This document shows, piece by piece, positions 9,167-18,845 of a stretch of DNA of 64,000 nucleotides. A program made the translations under genes and the position numbers. Below the pieces are notes generated by a model. It was not told the origin of the DNA, searched no databases, and saw only the letters and a program-made list of their open reading frames with translations. This stretch comes from Lujinxingia vulgaris (GTDB lineage: Bacteria > Myxococcota_A > Bradymonadia > Bradymonadales > Bradymonadaceae): positions 181,711-245,710 of the forward strand of contig NZ_VOSL01000044.1 in NCBI RefSeq assembly GCF_007997005.1. The letters run 5' to 3'. Every line of letters begins with the position of its first letter. Positions within the stretch are counted from its first letter, which is position 1.

Positions 9167-10468
9167 ATGCGTATCTTACATACATCCGACTGGCACCTGG
9201 GAGCCACGCTTGAGCAAGCCTCTCTGGAGAACGAGCAGGCGCGTTTTCTGGACTGGCTCTACGAGACCCTTCGCGACGCCGAGGTCGACTGCCTGATTGT
9301 GGCCGGAGACGTCTTTGACAGCACCCAGGCCCCGGCCCGCGCCCAGGGGCTCTACTACCGATTCCTGCACCGTTGCCAGGATCTCCCCGCGCTCAAAAAG
9401 ATCGTTGTGGTAGGCGGAAACCACGACTCCGCCAGCCAGCTCGACGCGCCGGCGCCGGTTTTGCGAGAGCTTTCGGTGGATGTGGTCGGCGGGCTCTCCT
9501 CGGATCCCGCGCAATGGGAGCGCGCGCTGATCCCGGTCCCGGACGCCACCGGAACCCCGCAGGCCGTCATCGTCGCCACCCCCTACATCCACGAATCTCG
9601 CCTGGGGGTCGGACGAATCGCTGGCGAGGGCATCGCCCCTGACCTGGCCCGAAGCTTCTACGACGCTTTTGAAAACTTCTACACCGAGCTCGCCAGGCGC
9701 GCCCGCGAACGTTTTGGCGACCTTCCCCTGGTCGGTGTCGCCCACCTCACCTGCATGCCCGCCGCGCAAAAACTCCGAGACGACGACTTTAAAACCGACC
9801 TCCACCAGATCGGCGCCCTCGGCGCCCTGCCCCCCTCAATCTTCTGCGAAGACTACGACTACGTGGCGCTCGGCCACATCCACCGCGGCTTCGCCGTGGA
9901 GAGCGGTCGCATCTGGTATAGCGGCACCCCGGTGCCCATTCGGTTCAATGAGGCGCAAACGCCCCGTCAGGTGCTCCTCGTCGATGTCGGCGAGGAGGTT
10001 GTCATTGACCGACGCGACGTTCCGGAGTTTCGAGCGCTGATCACCTACCGCGATACGCCGGAAGAGCTCGAAAAGCTCGTCAGAAAGCGCACCTGGGATG
10101 CCCCCTATCCTCCCTATGTCGCCATCGAGTCCATCGTCGACGTCACGCGCCCCGGCACCCTTGAGCGCCTGCGCGACGCCATCGAGGAGGCGTTTGAGCC
10201 GGGCGAACGCCCCCGCATCATCGCCTTCCGGGAGGTCTTGCACGCCAACCGCGAGCACCTCGCCATTGGCGAACAAGAGCCCATTCCTCTGGAGACGGTC
10301 ACGCCAGCCTACCTCTTTGAGCAACTCTACCGCTCCGCCCACGAGGGGCAGCCCCCGCCTCCCGAGATCACGGCGACCTTCGCCGACCTGCTCCCGCGCG
10401 ACGATGCCCCCCTGGAGCTGGCGAGCCCTGAGCAACAAACACTTAATTCATTGCTTGAAGAAACCTGA
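9167..10468 (+). CDS. sbcD: Exonuclease subunit SbcD (Mre11-like)
   Basis: This 433-aa calcineurin-type phosphoesterase is the nuclease subunit of SbcCD, which opens DNA hairpins and processes double-strand ends. All metal-binding motifs are present in order: HTSDWHLG (D8, H10), VAGDVFDS, GGNHDS, the VAHLTC histidine and ALGHIHRG. The C-terminal cap region follows. Its length is normal for the family. sbcC starts 9 nt after the stop, the usual paired order, so the products are made as a complex. No promoter is obvious in the 170-nt divergent spacer. Confidence 0.96.
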   Translation: MRILHTSDWHLGATLEQASLENEQARFLDWLYETLRDAEVDCLIVAGDVFDSTQAPARAQGLYYRFLHRCQDLPALKKIVVVGGNHDSASQLDAPAPVLRELSVDVVGGLSSDPAQWERALIPVPDATGTPQAVIVATPYIHESRLGVGRIAGEGIAPDLARSFYDAFENFYTELARRARERFGDLPLVGVAHLTCMPAAQKLRDDDFKTDLHQIGALGALPPSIFCEDYDYVALGHIHRGFAVESGRIWYSGTPVPIRFNEAQTPRQVLLVDVGEEVVIDRRDVPEFRALITYRDTPEELEKLVRKRTWDAPYPPYVAIESIVDVTRPGTLERLRDAIEEAFEPGERPRIIAFREVLHANREHLAIGEQEPIPLETVTPAYLFEQLYRSAHEGQPPPPEITATFADLLPRDDAPLELASPEQQTLNSLLEET

Positions 10469-10477
10469 AGGTGCTTT

Positions 10478-13400
10478 ATGAGACTTCACCACTTAAAGCT
10501 GGAAAATCTCAACTCATTTTACGGCGCTCACGAACTTCGCTTCGATCCGGATCTAAGCGGTGTCCCGCTTTTTTTGATCCACGGGCCCACCGGCTCCGGC
10601 AAGACCACGCTCCTCGACGCCATCTGCCTGGCTCTCTTTGGCTGCACGCCGCGCCTCGACCAGCAGGGGCGCGATGACGATCGCAAAAATCACCACATCA
10701 TGAGCAGCGGCACCGGAGAATGCTCGGCCGAGCTGACCTTTAGCCGGCGCAACGGCGCAGGCCAGCGCGAATACTTCCGCGCGACCTGGTCGCTTCGCCG
10801 GGCCCACGGCAAACCCGATGGCAACATCCAAAACGACCAGCGCAAAATCGAAGCCTTAAGTCATCCTGACGATCCGGCCCCCCGGGTGCTCGCCGATGAT
10901 AACCGCGCCAAATACTACGGACCGGCCTTCGATGAGGTGCTTGGCGCGATGAAGCTCGACGACTTTTTGCGCACCGTGATCCTGCCCCAGGGGAAGTTCG
11001 CAGAGTTTCTCCACGGCAACGAAGACGCCAAAGCCGAGCTGCTCAAGCAGCTCACCGATGTCAGTGAGTTCCTGAAGATCGGGCAGGCGTGTGCACAACG
11101 CCACAGCCAGGCCAGAAAGGCGGTCGAGAAGCTGACCATCGAGCTCAACGCTCAGGACCTCCTCAGCGCCGAAGATCGCCAGATTCTCACAGAAGAAATG
11201 GAGAAGGCGACGTTAGCTGAAACCGCAGCCGCCAACACGCGGAACGCTGCCCGCGACGTGTTTCAATGGCAAAAGTCCCTCGACGCGTTGCAACGGGAGC
11301 ACCAGGCCCATCAGAAGCGCGTAACCGACGCCGCGAACGCGCTTCAAGAACGCGCCGGCGAGCTCGATCGTCTGGCGTTGAGCGAATCACTTGAGCCGGC
11401 TCGCGACACGCTTCGCGACCTCAACAGCCTCGACGCCGAGATAAAGAACCGGCAGGTCAAACTTGCCGAACTTCGCGAACAACGCCCCGAGCTCGAAGAG
11501 GCGGTGGAGCTTCATCAACATGCGCTGCTCACCCGGCAGAACGTGCGCGACATCGCCGGCCAGGCGCTTAAAGACAACGCGGAACCCCTTAAGGCAGCCC
11601 GCCGACTCGACACACAAATTGCCGCGCTCGCCAGAGACGTCGGCACCGACCGCAGCGCGCTCGACGCAGCGAAGACGAACCTCGACGAGACGAAAAAGCT
11701 GCTCACAGAAGAAGCTAAGAACCTTGACGCTCTTAACGCCGAGCAAAAGCGCCTTCAGGCCGACCAACCCACCACCCCCTGGTCTGAAGAGCTGAGCGAC
11801 GCCATCGTGGCGATGCGCCCTCAGGTCGTTGCGCTCCAGAGCGAACGCGACGCCAATAACGAAGGCACGCACAAAGGCCTGGCGCTCAAGAAGTCACTCA
11901 CCCAGCAGAGCCAGAACGCCGACACCCTCAAGCAAAACATCAAGAAAGCCGAGAAAGAGCTTGAGGTTTTAAGTAAAGAATTTGAATCCAGGCAAGAGGC
12001 GCTCAAAAAGATTCTGGGCGACAAACCCGACGTCAGCGAGGCCCGCCGCGCCTGGACCGCCGCGATAAGCCGCCTGGAGAACCACAACCGAACCTTCCGC
12101 CAGGCCGCCGAGCGCACCACCGGCCTCGTCGAACTCAGCGCCCGGGTGAAGGACGCGGAGTCCCGTCGCGACGCACTCAAACAAACCCTCAACGAGGCCA
12201 TCGAAGAGGCCCAACATGCCGAGGCGCTCGTCGAGAAAAAAGAGCACGCCCGCACGCTCGCCGAGGAGCAAAAGGTTCTGGCAGAACGCCTCTTCGGGCT
12301 CATTGACGCCCGCGAGTTGCTCAAAGACGAGGAGCCCTGCCCGGTCTGCGGCAGCACCAACCACCCCTACGCGGGCTCCGATCTGGGCCACGAGGAGTTT
12401 CGCAAGGGCCAGGAGCGCGCCGTCGAACTGTTGCGGGGCATCGAAGAAGAGCTCAAAGCCGCGCGCAAAACGAGCACGGCCGCTGCCAGCACGAAGAGCC
12501 GGGTGAAGGCCGAAGCCGACGCCGCAGACAAAGCCGCTCAGGAGCTCAACGAACGCCTTCAGCGCGAGGACGCCAGCCTGCGCGCGCTGGTCGCAGACGT
12601 GCTGGACGCTCCGCTCGCTGACGCCCCCGACTGGAGCGCACTGACGCAAGACTTTCACACGCGCAGCGAGACCCTGCAGGCCGAAGCACAGGCGTTCCTC
12701 AAACGCCTCGACGCGCTCGATGAGGCCGACAACGCGCTCAGCGACGCGCGCGAGAAGCGCAACCAGGCCGACGCAAAGCTCGCCGAGCTTCGCCCGAAAC
12801 TTGAGCGCGCCACCGACGAGGAATCCCGCCTCAACGACGAGATCACAGCCCTCCGAGAAAAGGTCGCCGAGGACCGCCGCAAGCTCCGGGTGCGCCTGGA
12901 AGCGCTCTCCGAGCAGCTGCACACCCTGGACCGACCTCTGGATACCCAGGCCGGCGATGACCGCGGCACGATCATCGACGCGCTGGATCGCCATATCTCG
13001 AGCCTCGAAAAGGAGCGAACGCTTCGCAGCCAGATCATGAGCAAGCTCGAAGCGCTGCAGACCCAACGTGCACACATCGAGAAAAACCTCGCGACCCTTG
13101 AGGCGCGTCATACGAGCGAAAGCGAGAGTGTTGAACAACGTACTCAAGCGTTGCAGACCCGTGAAACCGAGCTCAAGGCGTTGCGCAAAGAGCGCCAGGC
13201 CATCTTCGAGGGACAGAGCGCCGACGAGGTTGAAGCGCGCCTCCAGAAGCAGGTCAGCGCTTCGCAGGAGGCTTATGAGACCGCTCGCAAGACCCTGGAG
13301 AGCGCTCAGGAGAGGCTCAAAAACCTCAACCAGGACATTAAGTCTCAGACAAAAGAGCTCGACGACGCGGCCACGAAGCGCCAGAAGGCACAGCAGATCC

Positions 13401-14308
13401 TCGAGAACATGCTGGACACTCTGCCCGTCGATACCCTTGAGGCGCTGCGTTCCGCCCTGCTTGGCGTCGAGGAGCGCGAGCGCCTCATCACGCTACGAGA
13501 CAAACTTCGTCAGGAAAAAGCCACCGCCGAAGAGCTTTTGAAAACGTCCGGCGACGCGCTCAAGCAACTTCAGAACACACGCCCCCCAACCTTCGATGAG
13601 GCTCAAGACCTCGAGACCCTGGAAGCTCGCCTTGAAGCCTGTGAGGCGGATCTGCGCGATGCAACCGCCAGGGTCGCCACCCTTAAAGAGCGCTTAAACG
13701 CCGACGATCAGAAGCACGAGGATCTGGCCGAGGGCCGCAAGCGCCTCGAAGCGCTGAATCGAACCTTCGGGCACTGGAAGACGATCCATGATCTCATCGG
13801 TAAGAATGACGGCACGACCTTTGAGAAGCACGCGCTGAGTTTCCACCTGCAAAACATCGCGGTGTACGCCAACCGCCACCTCCAGGATCTGGCACCGCGC
13901 TATGCGCTGCAGATCCGGCGCGATGAGCAGGGGCTTCCGAAACTCGACTTTGAGATCCTCGATCGCAACCGCGCCAACAGCGTACGCCCGGTGACGACGC
14001 TCTCCGGCGGCGAGTCCTTTTTGCTCTCGCTGGCCCTGGCGATGGCGCTGGCGGACCTGCGTCAGGTTCATATGCCCCTGGAGACGCTCCTGCTCGACGA
14101 GGGTTTTGGCACCCTGGACCAGGAGTCATTGCAGGTGGCCATCGGCGTGCTCAACTCGCTGCAATCGCGCAGCAACCGCCAGATCGGGCTCATCAGCCAC
14201 GTCGAGGGGCTAAAAGAGAGCGTGGAGTACCGCGTTCGAGTTACCCCGGAGGGCAACGGCCGCTCCACCCTTCAGATCGAGCGCCCCGACGCCGGCCTCA
14301 TCGGCTGA
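10478..14308 (+). CDS. sbcC: SbcC, SMC-like ATPase of the SbcCD nuclease
   Basis: This 1276-aa Rad50-type ATPase has a Walker A GPTGSGKTT at residues 36-44. Two long coiled-coil arms flank the zinc hook CPVC at 621-624, almost exactly mid-protein. The C-terminal lobe has the ABC signature LSGGES and a Walker B/D-loop LLLDEGFGTLD. It tethers DNA ends and drives the SbcD nuclease. The Shine-Dalgarno GAAGG overlaps the sbcD end, implying coupling. It is somewhat longer than the E. coli protein, mainly in the coils. All key residues are intact. Confidence 0.96.
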   Translation: MRLHHLKLENLNSFYGAHELRFDPDLSGVPLFLIHGPTGSGKTTLLDAICLALFGCTPRLDQQGRDDDRKNHHIMSSGTGECSAELTFSRRNGAGQREYFRATWSLRRAHGKPDGNIQNDQRKIEALSHPDDPAPRVLADDNRAKYYGPAFDEVLGAMKLDDFLRTVILPQGKFAEFLHGNEDAKAELLKQLTDVSEFLKIGQACAQRHSQARKAVEKLTIELNAQDLLSAEDRQILTEEMEKATLAETAAANTRNAARDVFQWQKSLDALQREHQAHQKRVTDAANALQERAGELDRLALSESLEPARDTLRDLNSLDAEIKNRQVKLAELREQRPELEEAVELHQHALLTRQNVRDIAGQALKDNAEPLKAARRLDTQIAALARDVGTDRSALDAAKTNLDETKKLLTEEAKNLDALNAEQKRLQADQPTTPWSEELSDAIVAMRPQVVALQSERDANNEGTHKGLALKKSLTQQSQNADTLKQNIKKAEKELEVLSKEFESRQEALKKILGDKPDVSEARRAWTAAISRLENHNRTFRQAAERTTGLVELSARVKDAESRRDALKQTLNEAIEEAQHAEALVEKKEHARTLAEEQKVLAERLFGLIDARELLKDEEPCPVCGSTNHPYAGSDLGHEEFRKGQERAVELLRGIEEELKAARKTSTAAASTKSRVKAEADAADKAAQELNERLQREDASLRALVADVLDAPLADAPDWSALTQDFHTRSETLQAEAQAFLKRLDALDEADNALSDAREKRNQADAKLAELRPKLERATDEESRLNDEITALREKVAEDRRKLRVRLEALSEQLHTLDRPLDTQAGDDRGTIIDALDRHISSLEKERTLRSQIMSKLEALQTQRAHIEKNLATLEARHTSESESVEQRTQALQTRETELKALRKERQAIFEGQSADEVEARLQKQVSASQEAYETARKTLESAQERLKNLNQDIKSQTKELDDAATKRQKAQQILENMLDTLPVDTLEALRSALLGVEERERLITLRDKLRQEKATAEELLKTSGDALKQLQNTRPPTFDEAQDLETLEARLEACEADLRDATARVATLKERLNADDQKHEDLAEGRKRLEALNRTFGHWKTIHDLIGKNDGTTFEKHALSFHLQNIAVYANRHLQDLAPRYALQIRRDEQGLPKLDFEILDRNRANSVRPVTTLSGGESFLLSLALAMALADLRQVHMPLETLLLDEGFGTLDQESLQVAIGVLNSLQSRSNRQIGLISHVEGLKESVEYRVRVTPEGNGRSTLQIERPDAGLIG

Positions 14309-14329
14309 ACGCCACGCGTTTCGTCATCT

Positions 14330-15394
14330 TCAATCATCGAGCGAAAAACTCACGACCTTTCCGGCCACCGCCATCACCCGCTCCCAGTCACCTTCGACGC
14401 GGCCCATCCCGTAGAGAATCGACTGGGAGATACGCGCGCCGCCGGTGATCTCAACGCCGTCGAGCACCACCTCCGGCCCCACCCGTGCCCCCGAATCGAC
14501 GCTGGCATGAAGACCGGCGAGCAGCGGCCCGGCCAGCTGCGCCTTATCGTCGATGGTGTCCTGGTTGTAGATGTAGAGCGACTCGCCAAGCGCTTCGGGA
14601 AGAGGCGCCTGGGCAAAGAGCCCCGGCTCCCGCAGCACACGCCGCGTCGTCTCAAAAAAGAGGCGCGGGTTATCGAGCGCCGCCCAGAAGTCATCGTTGA
14701 TCAGCGCGTTGATGCGCTCGCCCCGCTCCAGCATCGGGATGTACACATCACCCACCATGCACCCCTCTTCGAGCGGGATGCGACGCAGGAGCTCGGGCTC
14801 CAGAAAATGCACGCCGGTAAAATCGTACTCACGAAGCGACTCCGACGCTGCATCCGGGTGACGGGCATCGCGCAAGCCGCGAAGCTCCTGCGCCTCATTG
14901 AGCCATACGCGCCCGGGCTGATCGCTTGCGCGCGGGCGAACCACCATCGAGGCCAGCGCCCCACTCTGGCGATGCGCCTGAAGCCGGGCTGCCAGATCGA
15001 TGTTCATGATGCTGTCGCCGTTGAGCACGATCAGCGTCGTCTCCGGCTCGCCAAGCCCCTGCCAGATGCCTCGGACGCCTCCCGCGGTGCCCAGGATCTC
15101 CCACTCCCGCACATAGCGAGGCCGAAGCCCGAAGTTGGCGCAGAGGCGGTCGACCACGGGCGGGATCGCGTCGGGCAAATGATGCAGGTTGATGCCCACC
15201 TGCTCCACGCCGGCGCCGACCAGATGGTTGAGCGCGTAGGCCACCATCGGCGTGTTTAAAAAGGGCATCAGCGGCTTGGGCAACACATCGGTCAGCGGTG
15301 CCAGACGCGAGCCGTACCCGGCACATAGCACGCCACCCACCGGTGCCGGGCTTAGGTCTTCGTTTGTCACCGTTGTGGATTCATCCTGGCTCAA
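14330..15394 (-). CDS. Sugar-phosphate nucleotidyltransferase (mannose-1-phosphate guanylyltransferase-like)
   Basis: A 354-aa protein with an N-terminal Rossmann-like nucleotidyltransferase domain carries the signature AGYGSRLAPLTDVLPKPLMP (about residues 25-44) and an NGDSIMNIDL metal site. The C-terminal third is compatible with a short left-handed beta-helix, as in GDP-mannose and glucose-1-phosphate nucleotidylyltransferases. It makes an NDP-sugar for envelope polysaccharide; the exact sugar cannot be told. The start is a TTG with GGAGGTGAAGG directly upstream, a strong ribosome site; an ATG at 15384 is not in this frame. It sits downstream of pspA, separated by a terminator-like hairpin, so probably has its own promoter. 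Confidence 0.85.
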   Translation of the reverse strand: MSQDESTTVTNEDLSPAPVGGVLCAGYGSRLAPLTDVLPKPLMPFLNTPMVAYALNHLVGAGVEQVGINLHHLPDAIPPVVDRLCANFGLRPRYVREWEILGTAGGVRGIWQGLGEPETTLIVLNGDSIMNIDLAARLQAHRQSGALASMVVRPRASDQPGRVWLNEAQELRGLRDARHPDAASESLREYDFTGVHFLEPELLRRIPLEEGCMVGDVYIPMLERGERINALINDDFWAALDNPRLFFETTRRVLREPGLFAQAPLPEALGESLYIYNQDTIDDKAQLAGPLLAGLHASVDSGARVGPEVVLDGVEITGGARISQSILYGMGRVEGDWERVMAVAGKVVSFSLDD

Positions 15395-15414
15395 CCTTCA
15401 CCTCCAGAGAGCAA

Positions 15415-15461
15415 AACGCGCTGCGGCCGAGGACGCCCATCGGGCGCGCTCGGCCGCAGCG
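15415..15461 (-). terminator. Long nested hairpin after pspA
   Basis: A 13-bp perfect outer stem (15419-15431 with 15449-15461) encloses a 5-bp inner stem (15434-15438 with 15442-15446). Read on the minus strand it is followed by CGTTTTGC. This is a likely intrinsic terminator for pspA, and it separates pspA from the downstream nucleotidyltransferase gene. Confidence 0.75.
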
Positions 15462-15504
15462 TCGCAACCTTCAAACTCAATTCGCAGCGCAGACGCGCCG
15501 CGCC

Positions 15505-16278
15505 TTAGAACTCGTCGCTGTCCCAGGTGCCGCGCTTGGCGGAGACCGTCTCTTTCTCTTCGGCTTCTTCTTCCTCGAAGTCGAACTGGGTCTCTTTCTT
15601 CTCGGCGCCCACGCCCATTTTTGCTTTCAGCGCCATCAGGGCCTCATCGGCGCCGTGGTCATCTTCCAGCGCGTCGAACTTGGCGGCCAGGTCGTCACCG
15701 CTGAAGCCTTCAGCGAGCTCGGCGCTGGCTTCGGCCTCGGCTTCCATCTGCTCGATCTTACCGCTCATGCGGTCGAAGGCGTCGAAGGCCGAGGTGTCAC
15801 TCAGGCCCGACATCGTCTCCTGAATGGTCTTCTGGGCCTCGGCGCGCTTCTTACGCGCGATGAGCAGGTTCTTCTTGCGGCTGGCCTCTTCGATCTTCGA
15901 GTTGAGCTGACGCAGCGAGTCGCGAAGTTTGTCGGCCGCGGCTTTCTGGGCCTCCCACTGCTTCTGAAACTCGGAGCTGAGATCGTCGTGCTCCTTCTTA
16001 CGCGAGAGCGCCTCGCGGGCCAGGTCATCGCGACCGGCGCGCACGGCCATCATCGCTTTCTTCTCCCAATCGCGGGCCTGCTGCAGCTCATTGTCGAGCT
16101 GCTTCTTAAGACGCTTCTCATCGGCGATGGTCACCGCGACCTGCTTCTTGGCCTGAATGAGCTGCTCTTTCATGTCGAGAATGAGCTGATTGAGGATCTT
16201 CTCCGGATCCTCGGCGCGGCTGATCAGGTCATTGATGTTGGCTTTGAGGAGCGTGCCGATCCGATTAAAGAGTCCCAT
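15505..16278 (-). CDS. pspA: PspA/IM30 family membrane-stress protein
   Basis: 257 aa, the usual PspA length. It opens MGLFNRIGTLLKANINDLIS (amphipathic helix a, membrane binding) followed by EDPEKILNQLILDMKEQL, which is near the family consensus. Long coiled-coil helices carry KKAMMAVRAGRDDLAREAL, and the C-terminal FDRMSGKIEQMEAEAEA helix is present. By family it forms ESCRT-III-like oligomers that protect the inner membrane. The acidic C-terminal tail extends beyond E. coli PspA. A good AGGAGAG Shine-Dalgarno lies about 8 nt before the ATG. No psp partners are adjacent. A shorter paralogue is encoded at 6326. Confidence 0.92.
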   Translation of the reverse strand: MGLFNRIGTLLKANINDLISRAEDPEKILNQLILDMKEQLIQAKKQVAVTIADEKRLKKQLDNELQQARDWEKKAMMAVRAGRDDLAREALSRKKEHDDLSSEFQKQWEAQKAAADKLRDSLRQLNSKIEEASRKKNLLIARKKRAEAQKTIQETMSGLSDTSAFDAFDRMSGKIEQMEAEAEASAELAEGFSGDDLAAKFDALEDDHGADEALMALKAKMGVGAEKKETQFDFEEEEAEEKETVSAKRGTWDSDEF

Positions 16279-16394
16279 ATATTCTCTCTCCTATGTGCCT
16301 GTGGCCGGGGGCTGTGCTCACAGGCTCCAGCGGTAGTGGTAGGCCGGAAACAAGGTGGTGCAGGCGTTGATGCCGCTTGCTACGTGTCAAGACG

Positions 16395-16811
16395 TCAGGA
16401 CGAAGCCTGCGCGGTCGATTTGGGCTGGCCGACGATGGCGCGAAGTTCCTCGTAATGCTCGCGCACCGCGATGGCCAACGCGTCGATGGTCGCCTGGAAC
16501 TCGTTATGGTCCAGGTTCTCACTCTGCAGCGTATCAACAATCACCACCGCGTCGTCTTCCAGACCGTAGGCTCCAGCGACCATAGAGGTGGCGTTGAGCT
16601 CAAGCAGACGCTTAAAGAGCGCGTCGCGGGTGCCCTTCTCCGGTGCGTCCATCAGCTTGACCCGAAAGGTGATCACCGGCGGGGTGTGGTAGACGACGAT
16701 ATTGTCGATGTAATCGATCTCGTCGTGAATCAGCCACAGCCCTTCCTGGACCTGCTCAAAAGGCAGCCCGTGCTCGATGATGAAGTTCTCAATCTTATCG
16801 TTGGTGACCAT
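16395..16811 (-). CDS. YbjN/CesT-like small protein
   Basis: 138 aa if started at the ATG at 16811, which has GGGAGG 8 nt upstream; ATGs at 16820 and 16838 are poorer. The alpha/beta pattern, with hydrophobic strands (GLWLIHD, NIVVYHTPPVITFRVKLM) and the LLELNATSMVAGAYGLEDDAVVIVDTL block, resembles the YbjN or type III chaperone-like fold. In this fold, small homodimeric proteins bind partner proteins. No catalytic residues are visible. It is 116 nt upstream of pspA on the same strand, so the two may share a transcript. Function unknown. Confidence 0.7.
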   Translation of the reverse strand: MVTNDKIENFIIEHGLPFEQVQEGLWLIHDEIDYIDNIVVYHTPPVITFRVKLMDAPEKGTRDALFKRLLELNATSMVAGAYGLEDDAVVIVDTLQSENLDHNEFQATIDALAIAVREHYEELRAIVGQPKSTAQASS

Positions 16812-17142
16812 GTACGCCATCCTCCCTGCCTCATCCATGACACAACCCGTGTAAGCGACACGACGCGCGCGTCGTTTGTTCCGGTTCAGCCGGCCCTCTC
16901 CGGGCCTTCAAGGCTAAGAACTGGTACGTCGACGCCAACTTATTTCTTCGAGAACGCCGGCGAAGTGTAGGGGTCGCGCCAAATCAGTGTCAAGGCAGCA
17001 ACGCCGCGGTAGCCGCGGTTGTCAATATGAAGCGATCGGATACAATCGGCGCCCACCGCGCGGGTCGATCTGACACACCCACGCGCCCTGAACGCCCCTT
17101 CTGATGTTGCCCGGCCCCCCTGCCGACCTAAGGACTTCCACG
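16812..17142. other. Divergent regulatory spacer (no gene seen)
   Basis: This 331-nt spacer lies between the YbjN-like gene (minus) and the Ser/Thr kinase gene (plus). It holds the kinase promoter at 17019-17046, described separately. I see no convincing ORF, RNA gene or strong hairpin in the remainder. The part next to the YbjN-like gene should contain that gene's promoter, but I could not pick one. Confidence 0.5.
17019..17046 (+). promoter_or_regulatory. Sigma70-type promoter of the tail-anchored kinase gene
   Basis: TTGTCA (17019-17024) and TACAAT (17041-17046) each match the housekeeping consensus at 5 of 6 positions and are separated by 16 nt. Transcription should start near 17053, giving a leader of about 90 nt before the preferred GTG start. 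This is the best promoter by eye in the window. Confidence 0.65.
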
Positions 17143-18774
17143 GTGCGATCACTTGGACCCTATCGCCTCATTGAGCGAATCGGCGTCGGCGGCATGGCCG
17201 AAGTCTACCTGGCGCACGCCATGCGCTACGGTGACCTCGTTCAGCCCTGCGTTGTCAAAGTGTTGCACCGCAACCTGGCCGCCGATCGCAGCTTCACGCG
17301 CATGCTGCTCGAAGAGGCCAAGCTCATCGCGGTCTTGCGCCACAACAACATCTCGAGCCTCTACGATGTGGGCAGTGAGGATGGAAACTTCTTCCTGGTC
17401 ATGGAGTACGTCAACGGCCGCGACCTCCACGCCGTACTCGCCGAAGGGGCCCGCCAGAGCTACGCCATCCCGGTAGCGACGGCGGTGCAGATCGCTCGCG
17501 ACGTGTGCAACGGACTGCAGTTTGCCCACACCCGCACCGGCAGCGACGGCCGTCCGCTGCAGCTGGTCCACCGCGACATCAGTCCGCAAAACATCCTCCT
17601 GAGCGTGCTTGGCGAGGTCAAACTCATCGACTTTGGCATCGCCAAGTTCGACTCCAAGATGCGCGAGCGCACCCGCGCCGGCGTCATTAAAGGCAAGTTC
17701 GGTTACATGAGCCCCGAGCAGGCCTGGGACGAGCCCCTGGACCATCGCTCCGATCTTTTCTCGGTGGGCATCTGCCTCTATGAGATGCTCACCGGGCGCT
17801 CGGTCTATGGCCAGAGCGAAGATCCGCTCACGATGCTCAAGCGCGCGCGCCAGGCCGAGATCGTGCCGATCCAGCAGGCCCGCCCCGGGCTGCCCGAGAG
17901 CCTCATCGCGGTGGTGGAGCGCGCGCTGGCCCGCAAACGCGAGGACCGCTACCAGAGCGCCTATGACTTCTCGCAGGCGCTCAGCCAGGTGCTGGCCGAG
18001 ATCGCGCCGGGGCACACCGGCCTGGAGAGCGGCGCGCTGCTCAAAGAGCTTTTTGAGCAAGAAGACCCGGCGCTGGACTCACTGGCGCGCGCGGCCGCTT
18101 CTGCAGACGCGCGTCCCCGCGGCCGTGACCCTCGCTCGCGAACCGCCCGTAAAGCCCCCACGCCTGTGCCCGCCCCCATCGCGGTCGGTGAAATCGAAGA
18201 GAGCACCGCCCCGATGCAAGAGGTCCCCGAGGAGGTTCGCTTGAGCGGGGCCTACGCCCAGGTGCGTCCCGACGACGACTTTGCACACCCCGATGACGCC
18301 ACTCGTGTGAAGACGGTTCCCGCAGACTTCGCCAATGAGAAGACCGAGCTCTTCGATGAGGTGCGCTTCTCCGGCGCCCACGACGCGGTGGCCCGGGAGG
18401 CGATCTCGCGCTCCGGACCGCTGCCGACCTTTGAAGACGACTGGGGCGATGACGAAGCGGATCTCGAGCCCGAGACCAACCCGCATCACCGCTCCCCGGA
18501 GCTGCCCGACCGATCGCATGAGCGCGCTCGATCGCCCGCCTCCCCCTCGAATCCGCGCGCAGACCTCCAACGCTCCGGGGCTCAGCCCTCGCTCCCGCGG
18601 CGAGAGAACACCTCCGAGATGGCTGTAAGTCCGGCGCAAGTCGGGCCCTCGGGGCTTCGTGCGGCCGAGGTTGACCGGGCCGGCGGCGCAAAGATGGACC
18701 GCCGCACCCAGATCATCGTCGGGGTGGTGCTGGTGCTGGCTGCGTTGGGCTTTATCGCGACGCGCTTCCTTTAG
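17143..18774 (+). CDS. Tail-anchored Ser/Thr protein kinase
   Basis: I prefer the GTG at 17143 because AAGGA lies 8 nt upstream; an ATG at 17104 would add 13 residues without a ribosome site. Numbered from the GTG (543 aa), the kinase domain spans about 5-280, with glycine loop GVGGMAEV, VVKV lysine (K39), HRDISPQN (143-150), DFG (163-165) and SPEQAW, all intact. The cytoplasmic linker is acidic and Pro/Ser-rich. The final 20 residues, IIVGVVLVLAALGFIATRFL, form a C-terminal membrane anchor with no external domain, so it cannot sense ligands outside directly. The substrate is unknown, and the gene is monocistronic by context. Confidence 0.9.
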   Translation: MRSLGPYRLIERIGVGGMAEVYLAHAMRYGDLVQPCVVKVLHRNLAADRSFTRMLLEEAKLIAVLRHNNISSLYDVGSEDGNFFLVMEYVNGRDLHAVLAEGARQSYAIPVATAVQIARDVCNGLQFAHTRTGSDGRPLQLVHRDISPQNILLSVLGEVKLIDFGIAKFDSKMRERTRAGVIKGKFGYMSPEQAWDEPLDHRSDLFSVGICLYEMLTGRSVYGQSEDPLTMLKRARQAEIVPIQQARPGLPESLIAVVERALARKREDRYQSAYDFSQALSQVLAEIAPGHTGLESGALLKELFEQEDPALDSLARAAASADARPRGRDPRSRTARKAPTPVPAPIAVGEIEESTAPMQEVPEEVRLSGAYAQVRPDDDFAHPDDATRVKTVPADFANEKTELFDEVRFSGAHDAVAREAISRSGPLPTFEDDWGDDEADLEPETNPHHRSPELPDRSHERARSPASPSNPRADLQRSGAQPSLPRRENTSEMAVSPAQVGPSGLRAAEVDRAGGAKMDRRTQIIVGVVLVLAALGFIATRFL

Positions 18775-18845
18775 GGCTCGCGTCGCGCGCGCTCACCGCC
18801 CCGTTCGCCAGGGCCGCTGTTTGATGATTGCCCGGCGCCGGTGGC

